A stretch of DNA of 64,000 nucleotides from Trichomonas vaginalis G3 (Eukaryota; Parabasalia; Trichomonadida; Trichomonadidae), in contig NC_067203.1 of the NCBI RefSeq assembly GCF_026262505.1, forward strand, positions 7,378,001-7,442,000. The letters run 5' to 3'. Every line of letters starts with the position of its first letter. The first letter of the stretch is position 1. The position numbers and the translations under genes were made by a program. Shown in pieces: positions 1-9,641 of the stretch. The notes below the pieces were generated by a model that was not told the DNA's origin, did no database searches, and saw only the letters and a list, made by a program, of their open reading frames with translations.

Positions 1-227
1 ACATTAAAGTTCTTCAATAATATTGTTCTTCCTGCTGGAATACTTCGAACCTGTCTGATTTCAATAGCTTTCTCACCTCCTACATACTCTACCCAGTGTC
101 TTGGATATTCATAAGTATACTGACTTTCTTGAATTTTGGTAGGTTTCATCATAACGTGTTCATAGTATATCTTTATACTCTTGTCAGTTAGACTCGGTGC
201 TATGTTCTGAATATTTCTGACTTGCAT
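1..227 (-). CDS. Hypothetical Maverick protein, partial at window edge
   Basis: An open frame runs leftwards from an ATG at 227 off the start of the window, about 75 codons visible. It begins MQVRNIQNIAPSL and includes YEYPRHWVEYVGG. It is divergent from the ATPase gene at 244, with only 16 bp between the two start codons, so a shared bidirectional promoter is likely. No family is recognised. Its place next to the packaging ATPase suggests a virion or assembly role, but that is inference only. Confidence 0.6.
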   Translation of the reverse strand, partial: MQVRNIQNIAPSLTDKSIKIYYEHVMMKPTKIQESQYTYEYPRHWVEYVGGEKAIEIRQVRSIPAGRTILLKNFN

Positions 228-243
228 TTTTAATGAAGATAAA

Positions 244-1137
244 ATGAAGCATTTAATACATGACGTAGATGAAGACATGAATGAAAGCAGTGAAAAGCTC
301 AACAGTTCTCTCATTCTTCCTTTCAGTAAGGACTATGAGTTCTGTTCAAATGGTGTTTATTTCTATTGTGGAAAGATGGGTTCAGGTAAGACATTCAACC
401 TCATTCGTCATATACTCATAACAGAGCGTTTAGGAAATGACTCATATTATGACCAAATCATTATATCAGCAACTTCAGACTCTATGGACTCAACAGCGAA
501 AACATTTATGTCAAAAGTTCAAGCCTCTGTCGTTAAAGTTCCAGACAGTGAACTCATTGAATTTCTTCAACGTTACATTCGACGTAAGAGGAAATATTAT
601 GCCATCGTTGAATTTATACAGTCAGGAATGCAAAAGACTTCAGAAGAGATGGAAAGAATTATTGACAAACACCACTTACGTCAATACTCAGGAGTTTACG
701 ATATGAAACGACTTACAAACTACATTCTGTCAAAACTTTCAAAATACCCCTTCAAAAAGTATCCTTCAAATACTTTGTTAGTTTGCGACGACTTCGCCGG
801 AAAAGGTTTAGTGTCAAAGCCTGACTCACCATTAGCTAACATCATTACTAAAGTCAGACATTACCACTTAACTGTAGCAATACTTATGCAAACATGGCGT
901 TTCCTTGCTTTAAACATAAAACGTCTCATAACTGACTTCGTTATCTTTCAAGGTTTCTCACGTTATGATATTGAACTCATTTGGAAACAGTCAGGTATAA
1001 CATTACCTTTTGAAGAAATTTGGGAAGCATATAAGTCTCTCATCTCTCCTCGTTCATACCTTGAGATTCATATCATGACTAATACCATTAAAGTCAAAAA
1101 TATTCCATGGAACGACCAACATTGTTTTAAAGTTTAA
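244..1137 (+). CDS. FtsK/HerA-type DNA packaging ATPase
   Basis: A 297-residue P-loop ATPase. Walker A (GKMGSGKT) is at residues 43-50. A Walker B-like strand ending in two aspartates (LLVCDD) is at about 178-183. Conserved-looking polar segments follow (IITKVRHYHLTVAILMQTW), as in the sensor region of A32-like packaging ATPases of Polintons and nucleocytoplasmic viruses. In that family the enzyme pumps the linear genome into the capsid. The frame looks whole and its length fits the family. The ATG at 244 directly follows an A-rich stretch, as at other genes of this element. It faces away from the partial gene at 227 and meets the minus-strand gene at 1127 tail to tail. Confidence 0.85.
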   Translation: MKHLIHDVDEDMNESSEKLNSSLILPFSKDYEFCSNGVYFYCGKMGSGKTFNLIRHILITERLGNDSYYDQIIISATSDSMDSTAKTFMSKVQASVVKVPDSELIEFLQRYIRRKRKYYAIVEFIQSGMQKTSEEMERIIDKHHLRQYSGVYDMKRLTNYILSKLSKYPFKKYPSNTLLVCDDFAGKGLVSKPDSPLANIITKVRHYHLTVAILMQTWRFLALNIKRLITDFVIFQGFSRYDIELIWKQSGITLPFEEIWEAYKSLISPRSYLEIHIMTNTIKVKNIPWNDQHCFKV

Positions 1138-1528
1138 CCTTCAATTGACTGATGGTAAACAAATTCCATGCATCTCTGTCGCCATTTCTGTTAATATTTT
1201 TGCTGTCATTCATATCATCCACTTCCCCATCCGTTAACTTTTGAGGATATGCGTTAGAATAGCTGTTCTTAAATGAAGGCTTTTCACCTTTGAGAGCATA
1301 AACTCTATAACTTTCTGCATACTTTATGTTTGAACCTCCTGAGCCATCATTGACATAAATTTTTATAGGCTTCCACCCTTTGTTCATGTTCCTGCTTCTT
1401 CCCTTAGCTCTTTTGTTCAGTAGTTCTACATCTTTATACACAGCACCTGTCTCAGTGAATTCAACAATATTTTCATTCGTTAGCTTTACATTCAAACCCT
1501 TGTCGAGTATATTGTTCATTTCATACAT
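1127..1528 (-). CDS. Hypothetical Maverick protein
   Basis: A 133-residue frame if started at the ATG at 1528 (MYEMNNILDKGL). The frame stays open further upstream, but 1528 is preferred because it follows an A/T-rich box and lies 25 bp from the divergent gene at 1554. The protein is basic and polar in its middle (KGRSRNMNKGWKPIKIYV) with a serine/asparagine-rich part near the C-terminus. It overlaps the end of the ATPase gene by 11 bp on the opposite strand. No family is recognised. Confidence 0.55.
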   Translation of the reverse strand: MYEMNNILDKGLNVKLTNENIVEFTETGAVYKDVELLNKRAKGRSRNMNKGWKPIKIYVNDGSGGSNIKYAESYRVYALKGEKPSFKNSYSNAYPQKLTDGEVDDMNDSKNINRNGDRDAWNLFTISQLKVKL

Positions 1529-1553
1529 ATAAAAGGTTTTTATTCTATATGAA

Positions 1554-1895
1554 ATGAGAAGCAAATCCATCTTAGCTGGTGCCGTTAATGTTCCAATTGA
1601 ACCAACATCAAATGTTGACTCACGAACGACAAACAATATTGTCATAAAGAACTATAGTTCGGAGTGTTTGAAAGAGCCAGAACCAGAGCTGAAATCCGTG
1701 AATTTAAACACAGCTTCAAACGCTAACGCTACATCAGATGTTAAGTTAGAGTATCCACCACTGGACCAAATTCTTTCAAGAGAAGCCAACGACAACCCTT
1801 ACACAAATGTTCAAACAAATCCTTCAGATAACGTAGACCATTACCTTCTTCAGTTATACCAAACAATTTTACTCAAAGACGATAAGAAGTTTTGA
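1554..1895 (+). CDS. Hypothetical small Maverick protein
   Basis: 113 residues, polar, rich in N, S and T, with no obvious domain. The centre (KEPEPELKSVNLN) looks disordered. The ATG lies just after the box 'tctatatgaa', which also serves the divergent gene at 1528. Nothing indicates a function. Confidence 0.5.
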   Translation: MRSKSILAGAVNVPIEPTSNVDSRTTNNIVIKNYSSECLKEPEPELKSVNLNTASNANATSDVKLEYPPLDQILSREANDNPYTNVQTNPSDNVDHYLLQLYQTILLKDDKKF

Positions 1896-2167
1896 CAAAT
1901 CTTATAAGTAAGAACCAAATAATTCTAACAAAGGAGGACCTTGAAAATGTTATCTCACGAATAACAGGGAAACAATGTGTCATTGACTATCTCGACCCTG
2001 AAATCGAATGCTGTGGTCAAACTCCACTATTCATGAAAATAGGTAACATCCGCATCATTGAAACACCAGGAACTACAGGAGTTGAGTTTAAGTATAAATA
2101 TTCGAACGAGTATACAAAACTTTCAACAGAATATAAACTTTGCTTGAAATATGTTTTAGTAAATTAA
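1892..2167 (+). CDS. Hypothetical small Maverick reading frame
   Basis: An open frame of about 91 codons that begins where the preceding gene ends and has no convincing ATG near its start. It reads as a compact mixed alpha/beta protein (EDLENVISRITGKQCVIDYL, then CCGQTPLFMKIGNIRIIE). It may be the tail of the preceding gene or a separate small protein. It converges on the minus-strand gene ending at 2164. Confidence 0.35.
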   Translation: MTNLISKNQIILTKEDLENVISRITGKQCVIDYLDPEIECCGQTPLFMKIGNIRIIETPGTTGVEFKYKYSNEYTKLSTEYKLCLKYVLVN

Positions 2168-2433
2168 AGCAATTTGTAATATCTATCCAAAACTTCTTCA
2201 ACAGTATCGAACTCATCTTCATAATGCAAACCTAATCTTATTGACTTGGTGCAGTTTTCACTAACACAATATAGCGCTTTGCGCTCGGCGCCTTTGACGC
2301 CTTTTTCTGTTCTCTTGACTGACATAACTAACTCATTTGTTTCATCAAACAGCAACAACCAAAGTTCATGACCTAATACATAACATTCATACTTTATATT
2401 TTTAGCTCTGAGTTCTCTTGTAAGCTGTTGCAT
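2164..2433 (-). CDS. Hypothetical small Maverick protein
   Basis: 89 residues with an ATG at 2433. It overlaps the 3' end of the upstream penton-like gene by 40 bp in another frame, an arrangement typical of compact viral-like genomes. The sequence (ELRAKNIKYECYVLGHELW ... VEEVLDRYYKLL) suggests a small alpha/beta fold. It contains a GC-rich hairpin with a TTT loop (2273-2285). No family is recognised. Confidence 0.5.
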   Translation of the reverse strand: MQQLTRELRAKNIKYECYVLGHELWLLLFDETNELVMSVKRTEKGVKGAERKALYCVSENCTKSIRLGLHYEDEFDTVEEVLDRYYKLL

Positions 2434-3170
2434 TTAATATTTTCTAAAAAGTCAACTTCAACAGTCATTCGCACTGGTGCCTTCAGTTCTACAGGCTCGC
2501 CCTGAAAGTCAACTAGTCTGAATTGCATGTCTTTCAAATTATGAGGACTAATGCGAACCCATTTACCTAAATGAGTTGCTATGACAGGAACGTTTGGAAT
2601 GAACATTGAATTGACTGCATAACAGAAGGATTTATATTCTACTGAACCTTTACTATTAACTCCTGAAATACCTGTGACATTAGCTATTTTTGACTCAATG
2701 TATAAACAATTGCCATAACATACGTATGGAACAGATTTCATCTCAATCGTTTTGTCAACACTTTTCAAAGGTAGTTGCATATGGTATGCTCCTAAAAGAA
2801 GTTGAACTCTATGACTCATTCGTGTTATCTTGAACTCTTTCTTGCTACTGAACTTCAAAACTCCTGCAATAAGTTTAACATTCATTAAGTTTTCTCCGTT
2901 ATCCTTGTTTATTGTAGTATTTATGAGAGCATTTAACACTCCAGCTAATGTTTCCATCTTATATTCTACATTATTGTGAAATCTTATTTCGTGCTTCTTT
3001 CCATCTATTTCAAGCTCCATGAAATCTGTTTCATCAGTTATAACGAATGAAGCGATAGTATTGAAGTCAACCATTCTGAATGCAAGTGGCTCATTCTGTA
3101 GACCTAAGTTTGTTTGTAGCTTTACTGTCCCGTATTCGTTTGGGTCTGTACTTTGCAAATAGAACAACAT
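2394..3170 (-). CDS. Penton-like minor capsid protein candidate
   Basis: 258 residues, whole, predicted beta-rich. The C-terminal part (DMQFRLVDFQGEPVELKAP, about residues 214-232) matches the shape of the last strand of single jelly-roll minor capsid (penton) proteins of Polintons, where a 'fxlvdxxGxpvxL' turn closes the fold. In those elements the protein fills the capsid five-fold vertices. Size, beta-rich composition and presence beside ATPase and tail genes agree. The assignment rests on pattern only, so a different virion protein is possible. The ATG at 3170 follows 'gagaataaa'; the divergent tail-fibre gene starts 18 bp away. Confidence 0.45.
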   Translation of the reverse strand: MLFYLQSTDPNEYGTVKLQTNLGLQNEPLAFRMVDFNTIASFVITDETDFMELEIDGKKHEIRFHNNVEYKMETLAGVLNALINTTINKDNGENLMNVKLIAGVLKFSSKKEFKITRMSHRVQLLLGAYHMQLPLKSVDKTIEMKSVPYVCYGNCLYIESKIANVTGISGVNSKGSVEYKSFCYAVNSMFIPNVPVIATHLGKWVRISPHNLKDMQFRLVDFQGEPVELKAPVRMTVEVDFLENIKCNSLQENSELKI

Positions 3171-3187
3171 TTTATTCTCATTAAAAT

Positions 3188-4740
3188 ATGACTATTGCTG
3201 CATATGCGTATGAAGCTGACAGAGCTAAACGTTTATATTTTGGTCAATACTCTCTCACACTTACTGACAAATATATTGTTATTTCTGATGGAAATACTGA
3301 GAAATACATAACATGGAAGGACTATGAAAAGTTTGACCCTATTTTAACTCCATGTACAATGCCTTTCATTGTAAATGAAAGTTGTCATGAAGAACGACAC
3401 AACAGTATATAAGTCTGTTCATGAAGCATTAGAATATATGTTGAATTATAATCCCGAAAGATTTGACCCAAGCACTACACCATGTGCAATGCCTTTTATT
3501 AAGGACGGTGAAATCGTAAGAGTTCCGGATTCAACGGTTTACACAGCTGTTCAAAACAGTTTACAAAACATTTTAGCGAATATCTTTAATTCAGAAACTA
3601 CAGAAATAAAATTACCATATATAACAGATGCTAAAGAAATTAAATCAAAAACGACAACATTATTTACGTCACTTAATGATTTAATGACTTATATCATTAA
3701 TATTCCTGCACCAACTACAGCATTTGATCCAAACTCGACGGTTTGCAGTGTACCTTTCATAAAGGACAGTTCATTAATTGTTTTAAGGGATTCAACAGTT
3801 AACGAATCATTAAAGGCGTCATTAATGAAAATCATTGATTTTAACTCATTCACGAATACATATAATTCATTCATTAATGTTTCATATGCTTCTAAAGAAG
3901 GTGAGCCAAAAACTATCGATAAAGCGGTGTATGAAATAAAAGCATCAACGACGAAATTGAATTCGTTAACTTTTGACGGTGATAGTTTCGTAATGACATA
4001 ACATCGGGGAAAACAATTTTAACGAAAGAATATTTAAAATCTCATGTTAGTGAGTTCGTTGAAATTGAAAAAGAAGGTGGAATTAAGTTCGATCCACTGA
4101 ATTTCATTTTCAGCTTAGCGAATGCGGGTGTTAGTTTCGCTGAATGGACAACTATACAGAGTGAAATAAATGCAATATGGACGTTTTTGGGGTCAAAAGC
4201 GGGGAATGGGTGAGCTTGTAAATGCTGCAAGAACATTAGGTGAAACAGGAAATTTTGTAGATGGTTTTAAAAGACTTGTTTCAAATGTTTTAAAAACACA
4301 AAGAAATTATTTAGATATACCGTACATAACGGACGGATTTTCGAAACAGGTAGCAACAAACCCTCCGGTTATGGCTGCGTTGATGATGGTTAGAGATATA
4401 AAACCACGTAACGACGGGAACGAAGAACATGAACAACAGAGCCCAACGGGCTCAGAGCCACATAGTGGCGAGGATACTGGTCGGGTTATTCAAGACATTA
4501 AAAAACGTGTATCCTGAAGTTATTGATTTATTAGAGGAGTTAATGATTCAATTTCAAAACATTCTATAACCCTCGATGAAGAGAATAAATTAACAGATTA
4601 TATATTCGTCATTATTGCAGAATTAATGAAGAGAATAAATGAAAAAGGAATTGGTGATATCATTAATGTCAGCGATGTAATGATGAAAAAGAAATTTTGA
4701 CTCATTATTTACAAAACCGAAAACAGAATATAGTCTTTAT
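3188..4740 (+). pseudogene. Tail-fibre-like region with repeated FDPxxTPC modules (interrupted)
   Basis: The open pieces carry three related modules of the form FDP-x(2)-TPC-x-MPFI-(K/V)D. They lie near 3340 (FDPILTPCTMPFI), 3460 (FDPSTTPCAMPFIKDG) and 3722 (FDPNSTVCSVPFIKDS). Each is followed by a segment like DSTVYTAVQNSLQNI. The region is predicted helical/coiled and leads towards the collar-type protein at 4759. It is interrupted a few times and is treated as a fossil. A GC-rich hairpin (GAGCCC-aac-GGGCTC) sits at 4439-4453. The likely role, by analogy with the 4759 gene, is a fibrous appendage; this is inference. Confidence 0.45.
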
Positions 4741-4758
4741 GACGTAATTACCGAATTA

Positions 4759-6189
4759 ATGAAAAAGATTAATGATAATAAGAGTTCTGGCGGAAGAGTT
4801 GAATTAGAAGTGAATGATGTTAATGAGAAATTAGCCGAAAAAGCAGATAAAAACCACGTTCATTATATAACTTCAGACGAACAGATTATAACGGACTACC
4901 ATGGATATTTAGCACGAACTGAAGAAGTGAAGACGGAAGACCCCAATGAAAGAAGATATAAATACATTCGTGCTAAAGGTTATGACATAAGCTGTACTGT
5001 ACAGTATGACACGGGTAAAGCACCAGAAGCATTTAGTTATACCGGTGAAATTTATGCCTCTACTTTCTCTGTTAAAGGTGTATTAGTTGAACCAAGATTT
5101 ACTTTGAGAGTTAAGTCAAAAATAACGTTTGAAGATGCTATTAAAAGTAAAGCTGACAAAGTTGAACTCGAAGCAATGAACAAAGTTTTGAAATCTCATA
5201 AACACAACATCTCCGATATAAATGAACTTCAAGCTACATTAGACAGTAAAGCTGACAAGAACCATACACATAAATCCTTCACTACTGTTAGAGCAGACGA
5301 CATAATATTGAACTATACCCTTGGTTCAAGTGCACCTTTAGAGAATCCAAGTACAAGCGTAAAAGATACACTAAACTCCTTAAATAGTAAATGTATGAAC
5401 ATTGAAGGTCATGCCAGAAACTTTGAAGCACATGAACTACCAACAATGTTAGATAAGAAAGCAGACAAAACTTATGTGGATGCAGAACTAACAAAGAAAT
5501 TTTCGAAACCAGATACAATGACATTTACAACAGAAATTATAAATGGTGAACCAGCAACTCCATTTGAATTTGTTAGAGGTCTTCAACCGGATACTTTTGA
5601 ATTTTTCTTGGATAATTCTATTGAACTAACATTACATTATAAAAGTGGAACAAATGCAACATTTCATCCGGGAGATACATTCCAAATGGTATTTAATGAC
5701 ATAAGTTCTTTAGAATATGTTTATAGAGTTATGAGCATATATGATTTAATATATCCTATAGGAGCTGTTTATACGTCTATGAATCCAATAAATCCAAACA
5801 CTTTATTTGGTGGTAGATGGTATGAAATAGTTGACAGTTTTCCATTCTACACTAATACGCAGTCAATGAAGATGGGAGGTTCAAAGAAAATAGGTATTGA
5901 AAACCTTCCTTCACATATGCATAGGTTCAGTGGAAGAACATCTGTGGAAGGAAACCATTCACATTCAATAACAAAAAGAGGTTATACAAATCTTGCAGCG
6001 GGTTCGGATAGACAGGGAATGCATAGATATGATATTTCAACTGACCCAGTAGATTCAAGCACAGGTATTTTCTGTGGAACTGCAGGAAATCATACACATG
6101 TTGTAGCTGGTATTACAGACCCAGCAGGTAATGGAAAAGATTATATGCCTCCTTATATAACAATGCACGCTTGGATACGAGTTGGTTAA
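4759..6189 (+). CDS. Phage-type tail fibre / collar-domain protein
   Basis: 476 residues. The N-terminal two thirds contain repeated coiled-coil and hinge modules with the signature 'SKADKNHTHKSF' or 'KADKNHVHYI', common in trimeric phage tail fibres. The last about 150 residues form a collar-like domain: YPIGAVYTSMNPINPNTLFGG, then LPSHMHRFSG, GNHSHSI, GNHTHVV and the end PPYITMHAWIRVG. The paired HxH motifs resemble the metal-binding tips of T4-type short tail fibres. In phages this domain binds the receptor or caps the fibre. Here it may be a capsid spike used for attachment (inference). The gene is flanked directly by Maverick genes; the integrase start lies 20 bp downstream. Base composition matches the neighbours, so it is not bacterial contamination. 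Confidence 0.75.
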   Translation: MKKINDNKSSGGRVELEVNDVNEKLAEKADKNHVHYITSDEQIITDYHGYLARTEEVKTEDPNERRYKYIRAKGYDISCTVQYDTGKAPEAFSYTGEIYASTFSVKGVLVEPRFTLRVKSKITFEDAIKSKADKVELEAMNKVLKSHKHNISDINELQATLDSKADKNHTHKSFTTVRADDIILNYTLGSSAPLENPSTSVKDTLNSLNSKCMNIEGHARNFEAHELPTMLDKKADKTYVDAELTKKFSKPDTMTFTTEIINGEPATPFEFVRGLQPDTFEFFLDNSIELTLHYKSGTNATFHPGDTFQMVFNDISSLEYVYRVMSIYDLIYPIGAVYTSMNPINPNTLFGGRWYEIVDSFPFYTNTQSMKMGGSKKIGIENLPSHMHRFSGRTSVEGNHSHSITKRGYTNLAAGSDRQGMHRYDISTDPVDSSTGIFCGTAGNHTHVVAGITDPAGNGKDYMPPYITMHAWIRVG

Positions 6190-6208
6190 AATCTTTATTT
6201 TTACATAA

Positions 6209-7293
6209 ATGAGCTTGAAAGAAGTATTCGAACAACATCCATGGAGGTCATTTAAGAAGTTCAATGAAGCTGCAAAGAGTTGGGGATTTACTAACAGAGC
6301 TGAAGTGAAAAGGTTCTTTGACAAAAATGTTGTACATCAAACAAAAATAAACCCTTACGACTACTTTTTACCAATTTACTCCAACGCTCCTGACGCATAC
6401 CAATTTGACACTCTCATTCAAAGCAGAAAAGGAGGACATAAACCATTCCTCATCTTCATAAATGTTAACACTCGTAAAGCATATGCATATCCAATGAAAA
6501 ATAAAGGAACTCGTGAAGTTTTAAGAGTTTTGCAGACGTTCGTGGCAGAACATAACCCAAGTACTTTAACATCAGACCAAGACAGTGCATACCTCAGCAA
6601 TGAAATCACAGATTTTCTCATTAAGCATAACATAACTCACTACACTACTGAAGACCATAACCATAACATACTCGGCATCATAAACCGCTTCATAAGGACT
6701 CTCAGAGATTTAAACCAAGAGCGAGACTTTACCGAAGAAACAATGAAACATTTTCTCGAAGTATAAATTCCTCAACACATTCTACAACAGGACATACACC
6801 AAATTCAATGACACAACAACAAGAAGAAAAGTATATACAAAAGAAACGAAGCCAAACACAAAATATCAGAAATTCAACACAATTTACCCTCATTCCTGGT
6901 ACAAAAGTTCGTGTAGTTCTTGACGACAAACCGTTGACAAAGAAACGTTTAAGGTTAAGTAGAAACTATTATATCGTAGACTCTACACAAGGTAATGGAT
7001 ATCTTATAAAAGCTGCTGACGACTCCATAGCGTTTTACCCTCGTCAGAAATTAGTTGAAAGTAGTAATGGCAAACTTGCTGAAACCATTGACGAAGCAAA
7101 GCGAGGAGTGGTTATTGAAATACTTGGTTATAACATAAACGATGACACTTATAAAGTAAGATATGAAGGAGGTGTTGAAGATGTTATACCATCTAAGAAC
7201 TTGAGAGAGTCAAAGCCAACTCATCTGGGACCATTAGAGTGGGAGTACTGGAAAGACAAAAATAAGCCAGAAAGAATAAGAAAATTCTTCTAA
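6209..7293 (+). pseudogene. Polinton integrase (retroviral-type, DDE/RNase H fold), interrupted
   Basis: The first part holds an RNase H-fold integrase core: YQFDTL, then PFLIFINVNTRKAYAYPM, then LTSDQDSAYL, then a helix with GIINRFIRTLRD. This spacing is typical of retroviral and Polinton integrases, which join element ends to target DNA and leave 5-6-bp duplications. The second part (6808-7293) ends in SH3/chromo-like beta sheets (GTKVRVVLDDK, YKVRYEGGVEDVIPS) and a conserved tail LEWEYWKDKNKPERI. The reading frame is broken at least once. The last about 107 bases (7212-7318) recur, inverted, in the centre of the palindromic element at 43549-43656. Confidence 0.8.
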
Positions 7294-7390
7294 ACTTTTT
7301 CATTAGATGTAAATCAGACATGAATGAGAACAGTCATGATATCATTAATGGTACCATTTATTTTTGTCATAAATTTACACCAAAAATAAT

Positions 7391-7440
7391 GTTAAGGGTA
7401 GAAGGTTAGATCTAACCTCATTTCTAACCTCATTTCTAAC
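7391..7440. repeat. AGATCT-centred inverted repeat 3' of integrase
   Basis: GGTTAGATCTAACC lies at 7404-7417, preceded by GGGTAGAA and followed by two more TCTAACC units. It sits about 110 bp after the integrase stop in an otherwise empty AT-rich gap (7294-7525). Same family as the motifs at 8736, 19280, 36360 and 52004. Confidence 0.7.
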
Positions 7441-7525
7441 CTCTTGAATTTGTCATGAGTTTTCCCGAAATAAAAAATAAAGTTGGTTTTTTTAAAAAAA
7501 TATTTTTTATTTTTATTGTAAGAAC

Positions 7526-8438
7526 ATGTTAGCAACAACAGCACCAAACTCGTTAGTCATGAACCCAACTTCAATGTTAGTAGAGATGAAAAGCTTCATT
7601 CCTTCTTCATATACTTTTGAGACAGAAATCCAGAAGATAAAGCAAGAACTTTTAACAAGTAATTTAGACTGTAGTGCGAAAGATGAAACAAATGAACAGT
7701 ATCTTTATGAAATGCAGGATATTATTGACCATTTACCCAAATTGCCTGAAATCCAACAACAAAAACTCACTATTCCAGAATTCGATGAAATAGAAGTCAA
7801 AGCAACTGACTCAGTAGAAATAAAGAAGTTCATACGTAAGGTTAACTATGAGTTTCTTGGATTTCATTGCAACCACAAAGTCATGGACAAAGATTGCGAC
7901 ATGGTATATAAGAACATCTCTGACATATACAAATCTGGGAGTTTAAGACCTACGACAACTTTGTTCGTTAGTTGCAAAATGTGTATGGCAGATAAGAGAT
8001 AAAGATAGAAGAGGTAAAGTATGGAATGAACAGATAAAACCCGCAACTTTTGAGTTAAAGAAAACCATTGACGCCTTAGTCATACTAGCAGGTAAGATTT
8101 CAATGTACAATGCTAAAATGAACCCACAATGTTCAAAATGTAAAGCAGCAATGAGGAAATATAACTACTCCGTCAAAGAGATAGAACGTATGCGAAACGA
8201 CTATGCTGACTTAAAGAAAGAAGTAGAGAAACCAGCAGAAGATAAAATGGACATGTTGACATTTCTGAACAAAAACTATCCAACAGCTGACGATTTCCTT
8301 CTTTCAGATGTCAAGAAGAAATATAAAGAAACCTTCGGCATTGTTAAAACATTCGATGTACTGACAGAAGAAATAGAAGCTACGAAATTGTTTAGAATTT
8401 CACGAATTCACAATGTTTACCATGTAAAACGCTTATAA
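7526..8438 (+). pseudogene. Hypothetical Maverick gene with cysteine pairs (interrupted)
   Basis: Two main open pieces (7526-8002 and 8103-8438) in the same direction. The second piece has a CSKCKAAM pair and the first has CNHKVMDKDC and CKMCMADKR, so a zinc-ribbon-like fold is possible. The C-terminal part is helical and charged. The ATG at 7526 follows the motif 'attgtaagaac' after a T/A-rich tract, a start context shared with the KilA-N and HNH genes. No family is recognised. Confidence 0.5.
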
Positions 8439-8446
8439 AATAACTG

Positions 8447-8766
8447 GGGTAGAAAAGAGGGTATATCTAACCTTCTACCCTAAAATATATTTTTGGGTCC
8501 TTTACGCTCATTACGAAGAAGTCTTGACAAAACATGTACGATGAAGTCTTGACAAAACATGTACGATGAAGTCTTGACAAAACATGTACGATGAAGTCTT
8601 GACAAAACATGTACGATGAAGTCTTGACAAACATGTACGATGAAGTCTTGACAAAACATGTACGATGAAGTCTTGACAAAACATGTACGATGAAATCATG
8701 AAAATTCAAGAGGGTAGAAAAGAGGGTAGAGAACAGGTTAGATCTAACCTTCTACCCTAAAATATA
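8447..8766. repeat. 25-bp minisatellite flanked by AGATCT inverted repeats
   Basis: About seven direct copies of a 25-bp unit (gatgaagtcttgacaaaac + atgtac) fill 8515-8695. A partial and a full copy of the inverted repeat lie on either side, at about 8459-8472 and 8736-8749. The unit belongs to the same family as the long arrays of the palindromic element (40740-47640), including the shared lead-in 'tttttgggtc..tttac.ctcattacga'. No unique spacers are present, so this is not a CRISPR array. Confidence 0.85.
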
Positions 8767-8937
8767 TTTTTGCTGAAAAAAATGACCAAATTTCATTATA
8801 TAACTGTTATTTTTTTACGAAGAGAACTTTTGCACTTCGTCAAAAAAACCCCTGAAATCATATCTTTTATACAAGACAGAAAAAAAAGTTAGTTTTTATT
8901 TTTTTTTATTTTTTTATTTTGTATGTAAGAACAGAAA

Positions 8938-9550
8938 ATGTCAAACACTGAGTTTGAAACAGTCAAAAAGATAGACAATGACACCAAAGTGGTTAGAATA
9001 GGTGATTTAAACGTAAGATACTCAAAGAAATACAACAAATATTCTTTGTCAGACATTTTATCTCCATTTGGAAAGAAAACATGGCATTGGGTTGGAATTG
9101 CTTCAACTCAGAAAATTTTGACAAGAAATCCTGAGCTTATGATATCGGTTAAGATTCTGTGGAACTACAGCATATCTCATTGACAAAAGTCTTATACCAA
9201 TAGTTTTGTTATGGTTAGACCCAGTTGTTGGATATAATTTCATAACATATGGTTCATTCAATACGGAACGTTGCAGTGAAGGCTTACTTTACATCGTTCA
9301 GAAACCGAAGGACTTCAATACAAAAAGATATAAGATAGGAAGAACATATAATATAACTCAAAGATATGACAGTATAGTCAATAGAGTTAAGGTTGTGTTC
9401 GTTAACGATATGAGAGCTGCTGAAACAGAACTACTTGAAAAGTTTGAGAAAATGTATGGTGCTCCCACGAAAGGTAAAGAAACGTTTGAAGTAGATGAGA
9501 TAGATAAAGCTATAAAATTATTTGACGAAGTTGCTGAAAAATACATGTAA
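8938..9550 (+). pseudogene. KilA-N plus GIY-YIG-like (T5orf172/MUG113-type) protein, interrupted
   Basis: The first piece looks like a short KilA-N DNA-binding module (KYNKYSLSDILSPFGKKTW). The second (9206-9550) has the start of a GIY-YIG-like nuclease fold: GLLYIVQKPKDFNTKRYKIG, then RAAETELLEKFEKMYG. KilA-N joined to this nuclease-like domain is a common architecture in large DNA viruses and phages, thought to act in regulation or DNA processing. The start lies after 'tatgtaagaaca', as at other genes in this cluster. Confidence 0.65.
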
Positions 9551-9641
9551 AGCGTTTATTTTTGGTCTTTTGTGAAAGATAGAAAAAATAACGCTAATTT
9601 TATTTTTATTTATTTTTTTATCCTGTATATAAGAAACAGTA

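Noticed and set aside
4759-6189. Bacterial or phage contamination as the source of the tail-fibre gene
   Set aside because: It is embedded between Maverick genes with the same leader motifs and composition.
8500-8700. Possible CRISPR array
   Set aside because: Units are contiguous 25-bp direct repeats without unique spacers, and no cas genes are present; it is a minisatellite.
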